Shown piece by piece: positions 1 through 9,082 of a stretch of 64,000 bases of DNA. Numbering within the stretch: position 1 is the stretch's first letter; each line of letters opens with the position of its first letter. Below the pieces are notes generated by a model. That model worked only from the letters and a program-made list of their open reading frames with translations, made no database searches and was not told the DNA's origin. This stretch comes from Athripsodes cinereus (taxonomy: Eukaryota; Arthropoda; Insecta; Trichoptera; Leptoceridae): contig OX388307.1 of the NCBI GenBank assembly GCA_947579605.1, positions 17,399,237 through 17,463,236 on the forward strand, read 5' to 3'. The position numbers and the translations under genes are program-made.

Positions 1-1260
1 GTGGTGTCAGTTACCCTAGTTGCGTCAGTTTTGTTTAAGTAACCTCTAAGGGTTAAAATCCAGTTTTTGAGTACATCTGGTTTGGTTCTGTCACCAACTT
101 TTGATTTTACAAATTCCATACTGTTAAGAACTGGTATGGCTTTTTGCCAAACCAAAAGCTGTGGACTTCTATTATTATTTGTCAATACACATGATTTTAA
201 CACTTTGCGCTGCTTGGTAGTGCTGCCAAAACCACCATTGCAGGAATCAAAAACTTTATCAAAAAAGTCAACTAAGATGTATCAACTCCATTTTTTTCCA
301 TAATTTTTAGGCAATCGAAACTCTTTATTTGGCTTTTACTAAAAGAATTTATAGTAGATGCAACGGTGTGACTCATCACCTTCGCACAATAAGACACCTT
401 CATTTTGCGCATCATCAGGGGATTTACATGATGATTTGTCAGTTTATAAAGGTGTCATAGGGTTCCTGAAGTATAATCAATATAATATGCGTCTTCAAAG
501 TGTGACCATTTAGCAACATGTCCATCAACAAGACCATCCACTATAAATTTTAAATTTTCTGTGACCAAATTATTTCTTATACATTTCAGAAGATGTGGAG
601 GATCAAATAATGGCACAATTACCTTGTCATCAACGGTCATTGTATCATCTCTCATTTCTTTACCATTTCTAAAAGCATTTCTTTTCGATTACAGAATCAT
701 TTCATGAATGACCTTACTATTAGTTGCTCCCTGGTCACACACTGAAGCGATTACATGGAACCCTATTGCTGACACCTTTTTTACTAAATATTTATAGTTT
801 TGCATGATATTTGGCCATGGAGTTGAACTTTTGCAAAAGGTGTAAGCAATTACCCCACTTTGGTAACCCAGACCATAGCATGGTCAGCTATGTCAGGTTT
901 TTGTACCAACCCATCATCACTAAACCCTACAACTATATCAAGGTGTTTATTTTAACGCATTGCAGGTTGAATGGACATCTCATCCAACATCTTGTCTCTA
1001 TTAGTATAAATTCTTTTGGTTTTTTCGCTTCTTGCATTTCTCAGTTGTGAGTTTATTAGGTTTTGAGCCTGTAGCGATAGGGCTTCTATATTTTATATCA
1101 TCACGTCTCCTCATTATGGCCTTCAATGAACGCATTCTGTGACGTAGTCCTTTGTTTTGGATTGTGACTATTTTGAGTTTTTCTTGTATAGCTATAATAT
1201 TATGGACTTCTTCTCTTGACAATCCATAAATTTTTTTCATACGTTTTTACCTCAACCCTG
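1..1260 (-). pseudogene. P-element-like transposase, catalytic part, degenerate
   Basis: Minus-strand reading gives, in order: a basic coiled-coil-like stretch starting MKKIYGLSREEVHN (from about 1240), then LDEMSIQPAM (about 980), then VIASVCDQGATNSKV (about 750-700), FDPPHLLKCIRNNL (about 620-580), and near the window edge NSMEFVKSK with KNWILTLRGYL. DEM-I, CDQG-TN and DPPHLLK-IRNN are hallmarks of P-element/THAP9-type transposases (RNase H-like catalytic region). Frames change and there are in-frame stops, for example after KVIHEMIL near 690, so it cannot encode a working enzyme. A plausible acceptor (tttcttttcag) sits near 1260. The element continues past the left window edge. The THAP-coding exons at 4994-4527 are probably its N-terminal part, separated by later insertions. 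Confidence 0.8.
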
Positions 1261-1668
1261 AAAAGAAATAGTTTATAAAAATTTAAGAATACCTATATGT
1301 ATGGATATATTTTTATAAAATAGTTATTGCACTGTAATTAAAATTATTTGTCTGTTTTATTGTACATAGATTAAAATATCAATCATTACAATTCGTTTAT
1401 AGAGTTCTAGAATCGATAAATTGTAGAGTATATTTGGGTTGCCCAGTTAAAAATAATTAAAAATTGAATAAATTGAATATACAAATACAAATAAGTAAAT
1501 AAAAATAAAATACATAGATGTATTTTACTTACGAAGAGGTAAAGAAGTATGTTGATTTGGGTTTGTCAATTTTTCTACAGTACTTGCACATGCTGAAAAT
1601 AAAAATTGAAAATTATTTGGAATGAAAAATTTTCAGAGTATTGTCACTACATATCCATTGGGCTATAA

Positions 1669-2005
1669 CAGGGGTCTCAACCTTTTAGCTGTGGTGTGCC
1701 AAGCCACTCTACCAATATGATTCAGGGTGCCGCCTTAATTCTAAATTATATAATGGGGTTCTAGAGGAGAAGAATTTTATACCAAATTTATCTTTTAAAC
1801 ATATTTGAATCGATTATTTCGAAAACAACCAAACTTTCATACAAGTTCTATGACACTTTGGTTGTTTTCGAAACAATCGATTCATTTATTAAAAAAATAA
1901 CATAAAATTCTATTTTCGCGATTTCCCTGATTACTTTGTAGAGTGCCATTCAGAACCCCATCGCGTGCCAAGCCTGGCACGCGTGCCATAGGTTGCCGAC
2001 GCCTG
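1669..2005. mobile_element. hAT-type MITE (CAGGGGTC family), copy 1
   Basis: Ends are CAGGGGTCTCAACC and (complement of the right end) CAGGCGTCGGCAACC. The element is flanked by the perfect 8-bp duplication GGCTATAA (1661-1668 and 2006-2013), the signature of hAT transposition. It carries no transposase. It is nearly identical to the copy at 18827-19083 apart from a 77-bp extra block (1807-1883), so the family moved recently. It lies between two parts of the P-like pseudogene. Confidence 0.9.
1807..1883. mobile_element. 77-bp TIR micro-element nested in the MITE
   Basis: This block is absent from the otherwise matching copy at 18827-19083. It has 27-bp near-perfect inverted termini beginning GAATCGATT(A/G)TTTCGAAAA, and it is bordered by ATTT on both sides (1803-1806, 1884-1887), where the empty copy has a single ATTT. 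This fits a tiny DNA transposon insertion with a 4-bp duplication. No coding capacity. Confidence 0.75.
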
Positions 2006-2619
2006 GGCTATAATATGGCTGGTAAAATAAAATTTACTTTTAATTAATGTAAGTTCCTTTTTGACTTTTAAACAATTAATGATGAGTATAAAAAAATATA
2101 TATTATGGCTAGGTATATAATAACTCATTAACAATAAATATATGCAGGACAAAATATACTAATTAATTAATTTATTTATTTATTCATTGTTTTTTTTTGT
2201 TGTTGTTAGATCAGCATAAATGGAAGTCCCCAGACTTCTGCGGTATCCGGGTGGATGGTGGGTCCTTCAATGTTGTTGTTAGATATTATTAATCTTCTGG
2301 GGGGGTCAGGCCAACTATGTTGACCGTGCCTTCTGTGTAGCTGGTCCGTTGCTTTAAAAAAATCCTTATGATTTGCGAACTCTAGAGAGTCTCATCATAA
2401 ATAAGTTGTCTAGTTATTATTATTATATTATGCAGCATGCCTCGATACAGGGCAACCTAGTGAGGCTGCTGCAACTTGATTATAGCCATATTAGTAATAT
2501 ATTGTCTCAGCTTTTGTATGTTTATGATTATTATAGATTAAATTGAATTATAGTATTGAAGCAAAGAAACAAACGAGTAATAGATTTGAATGTCACTATA
2601 AACAATACCTACTGAAATA

Positions 2620-3330
2620 ACAAAACGACTAATGTTAAATATCTAGTATTGCTATTAGATGACAAATTAAACTGGGAATATCATATCAAGTCATTACTGG
2701 ATAACATAAGCCCCATGATTGGAGTGATGAGAAAAAGTGAGTGGTTTGACACTGGAACGAAGAAACTTTTGTACAACACATTTATAATACTGCTAATTTC
2801 ATATGGATTGATTAACTTAGATAGTTTTTAACTTAGATAGGACTAACTAGAACCACGGAAGTTTATATACTGGCCAAGATATACGATTTGGATGAATTGA
2901 TAGTTTGAGAAAGTCAAGATGATATACAAATTGCAAAACAAGTTAATAAATTCCAATATGACCTTGATTTCCAACTACATTGTACCTAGTTATATCAATA
3001 GGCAGTGTAATTATTTCAGAGTGGAGCAGGTTCCAAGAACATATGGAAACAGATATGGTTTTCTCCACTCTGATATATCATGCATTGCAAAAAACATTGC
3101 ATTATTTGTCAAGAACCTGATGAAGTATGTTTTGGAAAACAGGGAGTGACAAACTATTTAAAAAATTAATATACCTATCTCTAAAATATATGTGTATCAA
3201 CTCAACCTCTAATACCAGCACCTGGTTCTACCTAGGATTAAAATTAACCACCAAATATTAATTTTATGTATTGTTCTTATCATTGATAATATTGTGTCAC
3301 ATTTTATGGAATAAATTTTTATTATTATTT
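2620..3330 (+). pseudogene. Non-LTR retrotransposon RT C-terminus (family A)
   Basis: The translation around 2640-2830 reads YLVLLLDDKLNWEYHIKSLL followed by a stretch ending TLLYNTFIILLISYGL-like residues, the pattern of the RT thumb region in Jockey/CR1-type LINEs. After stops, 2919-3149 continues with YKLQNKLINSN and further downstream residues. The 3' end has an ATT-rich tail near 3320. The 3' UTR (agaacaatacat, tgtgtcacat) recurs in reverse at 33183-33500. It is truncated at the 5' end, broken by stops, and not functional. Clade assignment is uncertain. Confidence 0.6.
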
Positions 3331-3840
3331 TAACTTGTCCCTTTGTATCCCAAGTGAGGTAGGCAGAGAGAGCGGAACACCAATTAGATCTGTTCTTACG
3401 TGCTTCTTTCGCCTCCTCCACAGTCATACAATTTCTCATGCACGCACATCGATTTCTCTTACTCAGAACACGGCCATCCTTGAGAATTTGATCTACATGT
3501 TCAAGCCATGTAGTTCTCGGACGCCCGCGCTTCCTCACATCCCTCCTTTCAGCCAAGTATATCCTCTTTGTCATTCTTTCCTCTTCCATTCGTTCCACAT
3601 GACCAAACCATCTCAATTTATTTGCACGCATTCTATCCACAACATTCCTTTTGCATCCACTCATTCTTCTAATACCCTCATTCCTCACTCTATCACGCAA
3701 CGTTTTACCAACCATCCTCCTCAGCGATCTCATCTCCACAGCATTTATTCCACTTTCGTCCTTCTTCAACCATGTCCACGTTTCATATATATATAATATA
3801 TACGTAGTAATATAATAATAGTAAGATTGAATAAACAATA
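3308..3840 (-). pseudogene. Non-LTR retrotransposon 3' end (family B), copy 1
   Basis: The minus strand is open over about 200 codons. It contains GINAVEMRSLRRMVGKTLRD, then NKLRWFGHVERM, KRGRPRTTWLEHVDQILKDG, and EEAKEARKNRSNW near the end. This is the conserved C-terminal tail of many insect RTE/jockey-like reverse transcriptases, after the thumb. The RT catalytic part is missing. The 3' terminus is followed by an (AAT)-type tail at 3310-3330. Two plus-strand relatives lie at 54080-54760 and 58960-59340 in canopy introns. The plus-strand ORF over the same bases is a shadow. Confidence 0.8.
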
Positions 3841-3895
3841 GAGAGAAAAAATGGTAATATATATGTATAGAAAAGATATAAGATACCTTGTGGAG

Positions 3896-4230
3896 ATTGA
3901 TAATTCGTCACAGCAATCAGCGTATGGTAGAGCAATTCGCCTTTGTGGCAAAATTTCGGTATTATACTTGTAGCACAGATAACACAATATTACGCCTGTG
4001 ATCGGCAAAACTGCCCGAGGCCAATCACTTACGATAACTTCACATAGGCTTGTCGAAAAACACAGATATACCCAGCAACAACTAGGATACAACTATCCTC
4101 CACGACAACCAGAGAGAAATTAAAGTTTTTTAATCATTCTGAATAGTTAACTGTCTTCGTTTTCCTTGTACTTCTGTGCCATCTTGTCTTTTTACTTTTA
4201 CAGGTAAATGTAAACCTAAAATAAATTAAT
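3896..4230 (-). other. Two unassigned exon-like segments
   Basis: On the minus strand, 4230-4132 has an acceptor-like ttattttag and can read PVKVKRQDGTEVQGKRRQL to a stop. 4110-3896 is open, with LYPSCCWVYLCFSTSLCEV at its start, and ends at an AAG|GTATCT donor. I recognise neither, and phases with the THAP exons above them do not join cleanly. They could be parts of the P-like element or of an unrelated gene. Confidence 0.2.
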
Positions 4231-4325
4231 CAGAATTCAAGAACATAAAACTTTTCTCAATTACATTTTTAAATTAATCTGTTTGCATAGTTTGATGAAG
4301 TATCAAAACTAGAAATTAGATTAGA

Positions 4326-4464
4326 TCTGCACCTTGATAGAAAAAGGATTTGGCAAAATTTGCAATTTGGAAATAAGACCACTATGTAGATGTGATTTAA
4401 CATTATTTTCCAGCACATACCAGTATGGACATTGGCCCTTTTTCTAGCAAGGTGCAGAGATAGG
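4326..4464. repeat. Short inverted-repeat element (~138 bp)
   Basis: Inverted termini ATCTGCACCTTGATAGAAAA on the left and the near-complement of TTTTTCTAGCAAGGTGCAGA on the right, with no coding content. It resembles a small MITE. No clear target duplication beyond AGAT-like ends. Confidence 0.5.
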
Positions 4465-4526
4465 TATTTGTAGGAAGCTTAACATAATGCATCAAGTAGG
4501 TATATAAGAGAATAATAATATTTTAC

Positions 4527-4994
4527 CATGGTACTAGAACTGTGTGATGGTTGTTCCAGACTCACAGTGGTGGTGCAATTCTCAGGACTTGTGTAGTCAA
4601 TGCTTTCTGAAGTTGTTAGTCCAACTAGAATTGCAAATGGAAATAAAATACATATAACAATTTTAAGGGACTAATATGAATCAATATTCTAGAGTTTTAG
4701 ACAATGAATTGCAATTGCGGTGTATTACTTATAAGCTTGTGATTAAATAATAAAAATTACTAGGTAGTTTCAATGTTGGTATTGCGTTTCTTTCCAATTG
4801 TTGTTTTTTGCACTGTTTTGGAGAAAAATGTTTCTTACAAACAAGTTTATGAGTTGCATTAAAATCCACATTTTTCCACAGGACAACTTCCATTCCAGTA
4901 ATTTTTCTGGGTCATTATCTTGTGGAAATTTGAACATTCTTTCACTTTTGTTGATACTGGAACATCCATTCACACAACATTTTTTTAGAGGCAA
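4527..4994 (-). pseudogene. THAP zinc-finger exon pair (P-like element N-terminus)
   Basis: Exon 4994-4761 on the minus strand starts LKKCCVNGCSS (C-x3-C), continues with FKFPQD and LEWKLSCGK, then in a shifted frame VDFNATHKLVCKKHFSPKQC (C-x2-H) and NAIPTLKLP: the complete C2CH THAP fold order. The frame is lost by one base in an A run near 4877, so the zinc finger is split. A GTAATT donor at 4760 joins in phase to 4624-4527 (GLTTSESIDYTSPENC and onward), which ends at ATG|GTAAAA. THAP domains are DNA-binding modules of P-element transposases. Given the P-like catalytic remains at 1-1260, I read this as the same element's 5' part. It could instead be a host THAP gene with a sequencing error. 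Confidence 0.65.
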
Positions 4995-5271
4995 TTTTAC
5001 AATATTTATGAAATGAATAAAGTATTAAAAATAAATCAATCGTTGAAAATGACTGAATGAATAACGATGGAAAATAATTTGAAAATGGCTCCAAACATTC
5101 TTAAACTTTTCATAGATATTTTTCACGAATGTGTGGCAATATGTAAAAAAGACACTTACCGGTCTATAATCTTTCGAGGTGTTGCATTTTCAGGCACAAT
5201 GGTAACACTCATAAAAAATGTATATACTATCGCCATCTTCTCGAACCCCTGAGTAAGTATTGCATTCTCTG

Positions 5272-6664
5272 TTTTTACTGCTTGGAAAAAATTTCTTTGA
5301 TTGTGTCTATCAGCATATTGTTGGATTTCTTGCGCTTTATTTGCCCACCATTCGTTCAGGTCTACAGCCCCAAAAAGAAAATAAACAGTCCTATCTTAGA
5401 CAAAGAAGGAAATTTTCTAAAAGATGATAACGAAATAAGACAGAGATGGAAATAACACTACTCAGAGGTGCTAAACTGTCACGCTCAAGTTGAATCTGAA
5501 ATCATGCAGACAATTCCTCAAAATCCGCTTATGACCATCCTGGACACACCAATTGAAAGAGAGGAAGTGATCGCAGCTATGATAAATCTTAAAAGCGACG
5601 AAATTCCCGCTGAAATTTTAAACTCACTGTCAGAAGACCTTGCAGATAGTCTATTGCAATGTTTCATTACCATTTGGGAATCAAAAACTGTACCCCAAGA
5701 TTTCCGAGATGCTATAATTGACAATTTATACAAAAATAAGGGCAGTTCCTCAGATTGCAATAACTACAGAGGCATATCTCTCCTGTCTGTTACCGGAAAG
5801 GTTTTGAAGAGGATTATGGCAAATAGACTCATACCAGCTGTCGAGCCCCTCCTGCCGGAATCACAATGTGGTTTTAGACCCGTTCAAGGCAAGGTGGATC
5901 TGATCTTCTCCCTTAGACAACTACAAGAGAAGACGATTGAACAACATACATCTATGTTCATGGCATTTATAGATCTCACCAGGGTCTTCGACACCATAAA
6001 TCGGGACTTGTTGTGGTCCATTATGAGCCGGCTGGTAGTACCACCTGTCTTTCTGGAAGTGTGCAAGAGTCTTTATACCAGCAACATGGCGAAAGTATTA
6101 TGCAATGGATCAATGACAGACCCATTTAGCACAAAAACTGGTGTTAGACAAGGATACGTGCTGGCTCCTATACTGTTTAATCTATTTGTTACAGCACTTG
6201 CAATAATTGTTGATATGCGACTCGCCACAAGAGGAATGGCTATAAAGTACAGATTCGATGGAGGGCTCTTTAACCTTAGTCGATTTCGTGCTAAGACTCA
6301 CTCAAAACACATCTTCAAACAGTTCTCGGAACTTGCAGAAGGCAAAAGGAAGAGGGGAGGCCAGCGGAAACGATTCAAAGATGTCCTGCACAACACCTTG
6401 AAGGACATCAACGCTCAAGATGACTGGGAGAAGATTGCGGGTGACCGCACGAAATGGCGAAAAACCATTTATGACTATAGTGGCCCGCAGTCGAACAACT
6501 CGCAGACCCATCATAAACCAGGAGCAGCCTTGTCCTGAATGTGACAAAGTGTGCCTGTCCAGAATCGGCCTTCACAGTCACCTTGGATGGCACCGTCGGC
6601 AAGATGCTCAATCAAATTCAGTCTCTCAATAATACCCGGCAACGGGTACAAGGCATTATTATTC
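5272..6664 (+). mobile_element. Non-LTR retrotransposon (family C), 5'-inverted copy
   Basis: 5360-6631 reads on the plus strand as a reverse transcriptase: NNYRGISLLSVTGKV, CGFRPVQGKVDLIFS, FIDLTRVFDTINR, TKTGVRQGYVLAPILFN, then a C-terminal C2H2 finger of the form C-x2-C-x12-H-x3-H near 6535-6600. The segment holding the catalytic YADD is deleted between the codons for AKTHSKH and QFSELAEGK (about 6300-6320), so the copy is dead. 5359-5272 encodes the adjoining upstream peptide (NEWWANKAQEIQQYADRHNQ, then FFQAVKT) on the opposite strand: a 5' inversion. The 3' end has a stem-loop at 6633-6648 and an ATT tail. Relative of 9083-11022. Confidence 0.85.
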
Positions 6665-7077
6665 TCCATAGAATTTAATTTTGTATGGCAGCTTGAAGGG
6701 CCTGCACCACTGAGCAAAATTTGCGAATTTTATTTCGCAGTGTGGCCATAGCCATACCTACTGCATACTGTACAAAATATTCGTGCGGAAATATTCCACA
6801 CCGCATCGCGTTCAATTTGCATCAAATCAGATTTTTTTCCACAAGTGCGGATACTCCCGTAAGATTCAATGTATTACAAAATTGCGAGAAAAAAATTGTG
6901 CAGTGAAAAATCTTCACTTATCGCAATGCGGACAGGGCTTAAGGCCTTGTGTCGGTGTTTAGGTAGTAGAATTCCATAATATGAAATTCTACTACTACTA
7001 CTACGAAATAAATAAAACATTAAAAACCATCTAATGACGATTGAGAAGGGTCTGGGGCAGTCCTGTGTATATGATGT

Positions 7078-7640
7078 TGCAGAAGTGCGTACAATTTCAG
7101 ATTTGGAGTGTCCATCCTGATTTATTCTTCTCCCCAAGTACACAAATTCTCTTTCCCGCTTGATACTCACTCTATTTACAGCAAAGTTCGCAGTCGCCTC
7201 ATCTCCTTACATTTTGTTTTGTCTTTATTTATTTTCATGTTATATCTTGACAGTAATATATTTTCCATTCCTCTTATGGTCAACATTTTCAGTTCTTCAT
7301 TTCTTCTATTTATTCATCAATGGCTCGCTGAATATAACAGTTTAAGAGTTGCTACATTGAAGATCCCTGTCTTACCTTGTTGGACTATTTGTAAAAAGTA
7401 TTTTAACCCATTTCTTCTATTTATTCATCAATGGCTCGCTGAATATAACAGTTTAAGAGTTGCTACATTGAAGATCCCTGTCTTACCTTGTTGGACTATT
7501 TGTAAAAAGTATTTTAACCCATTTCTTCTATTTATTCATCAATGGCTCGCTGAATATAACAGTTTAAGAGTTGCTACATTGAAGATCCCTGTCTTACCTT
7601 GTTGGACTATTTGTAAAAAGTATTTTAACCCATTTCTTCC
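7078..7640 (-). pseudogene. Non-LTR retrotransposon fragment (family D) with triplicated RT segment
   Basis: On the minus strand, 7345-7078 holds broken versions of RAIDE-IEEMKN, NMKINKDKTK and REREFVYLGRRINQDG, matching the RT at 29960-30365. The three 111-bp units at 7300-7640 read on the same strand as a decayed RT block corresponding to QGVRQGCSMSPALFNCYIQ of that copy. Stops and shifts are frequent. The long plus-strand ORF over this array is antisense and not a gene. Confidence 0.7.
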
Positions 7641-7641
7641 C
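7300..7641. repeat. 111-bp tandem repeat, 3 copies
   Basis: Units start at 7301, 7412 and 7523 and appear identical. The unit contains atggctcgctgaatataaca. On the minus strand it derives from an RT-coding segment (see the family D fragment). Confidence 0.9.
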
Positions 7642-7644
7642 AAG

Positions 7645-8440
7645 GTATGAAAATCATGAAAAAGTATGCAATTTTCTCATAAATTTCACTTTAATATAAT
7701 TGAAATAACATTATAAAGAAAAAAAATTGCACTATATATTGTCTTTTAGACCGCACATAATGTTGGGAGTTCTCCGGTGCACATTTAATAAATAAAACTA
7801 AAGAAAAGTTGGGAAATTACTTGTGAAATTTTGAAAAACACTCTAAATGAAGATTTGTCTTGTAGAATGTCATTTCTTATATAAAAAATAAGGCAAAAAT
7901 GCATTCTAAAAATGCAAAATTGTTTATACGAAAAATTAAATATCATAAGAAATACGAGTCTTAATATAATATTATTATAAAATGTACTTACAAAGCTTTA
8001 AGTTTACAAAATAATTTATAAACACCAAATATTCACTTAAAAGTCTTATTTGTACCAAATATTCAAGACTTTTCTTACGACAATTGCTAACTGGGCAACT
8101 CCCAACGTTGTGTCAACGCAACGTATACATAAATCATTCACTGCTGCGTCACAGTTCAACATAATATAAAAAAAATTATCCATATCCATTCCGCACATAT
8201 AGCAAATAGAAATATGAAAATAACATTCGAATTAAATATATTTTAACACTTGAAATAAATTATTGAAAAATATAGAAAAATACGAAATATTTGACCAATT
8301 TTAAAATTACAAACACATAAACAAGAGCTAATGAATGCTTTTAAACATATGCATAATGAGTTTTGTGAAATTAATTCGTTTTGACTGCATTTTGTAAAGT
8401 TAAACTTAGTGTTGCATGAACGCAACGTTGGGAAGAAATA
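7645..8440. other. AT-rich stretch, no gene seen
   Basis: Short frames only, no splice-consistent coding and no clear repeat ends. 8445-8573 begins a hAT-like remnant. Confidence 0.5.
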
Positions 8441-8444
8441 GGTT

Positions 8445-8575
8445 AATAAAAGTATTTCGAAAATACATATTTTGTATTTAAATACTAATTTGAAAAAGTA
8501 TTTAGTATTTGAAATACAAAAGTATTTTTATTTTGTATTTAAATACTTTTTTTAAAGTATTTTGCACATCTCTGG
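8445..8575. mobile_element. hAT-like MITE remnant
   Basis: Dense AAAGTATTT/AAATACTTT repeats ending in AAAGTATTTTGCACATCTCT, a terminus style common to hAT MITEs. The opposite terminus is not found, so it is a one-ended remnant. Confidence 0.45.
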
Positions 8576-8988
8576 TACCTACCGATATGTGACCAGTAAC
8601 TCGCAGGCAAATTCGAGTTTTATTGCATGTTATTGCTCCGTGAGTAACCTTGAATAAAAATGTAGAAAATCACAAATTCATTTTATCAGACTGAAAGCAA
8701 TTGTGCTGAAAGACTTTGAGATTGTGTTAAAATATTAATAACTCAAAGCCAAAAACCTCAACCATAAAACTATCATTACTATCTCTTTTCACGAAACCTC
8801 ATCCTACGGCATTACCAGCACTCTGATGTCGTTGTTATAGGAATGGTGAACAATGAACATACCAGATTTAAAATTACCTCCAACGTATCTAGATTTAGTT
8901 TTACTACCATCGCCTAAATGTGGTATATGAATCCATTTTTACTACAAAGTTCATATTCTTAAAATTAACAAATTAAATACAAAAATCA

Positions 8989-9082
8989 AATATAGGACTT
9001 TAATACAAGCACAATATCATACAATCACTTTCTATTACTACATTATTATAAAGGTAGATCCAGTACATTTTTTACAAATATA
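8989..9082. repeat. 88-bp minisatellite, left unit (split by LINE)
   Basis: One unit (taggactttaatacaagcac ... ccagtacatttttta) matching the four units at 11023-11377. It ends in TACAAATATA (9073-9082), the duplicated target of the LINE that separates the units. Confidence 0.85.

Noticed and set aside
3335..3796. 153-codon plus-strand ORF
   Set aside because: Antisense to the LINE family B tail, which has clear motifs on the minus strand.
5160..5236. Candidate first exon on the minus strand (MAIVYTFFMSVTIVPENATP, donor GTAAGT)
   Set aside because: Start, hydrophobic run and donor are attractive, but no downstream exon continues it in phase; the THAP exons need a different phase. Too little to call.
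7108..7650. 180-codon plus-strand ORF
   Set aside because: Antisense to a degenerate RT on the minus strand; the repeat period of 111 keeps it open.
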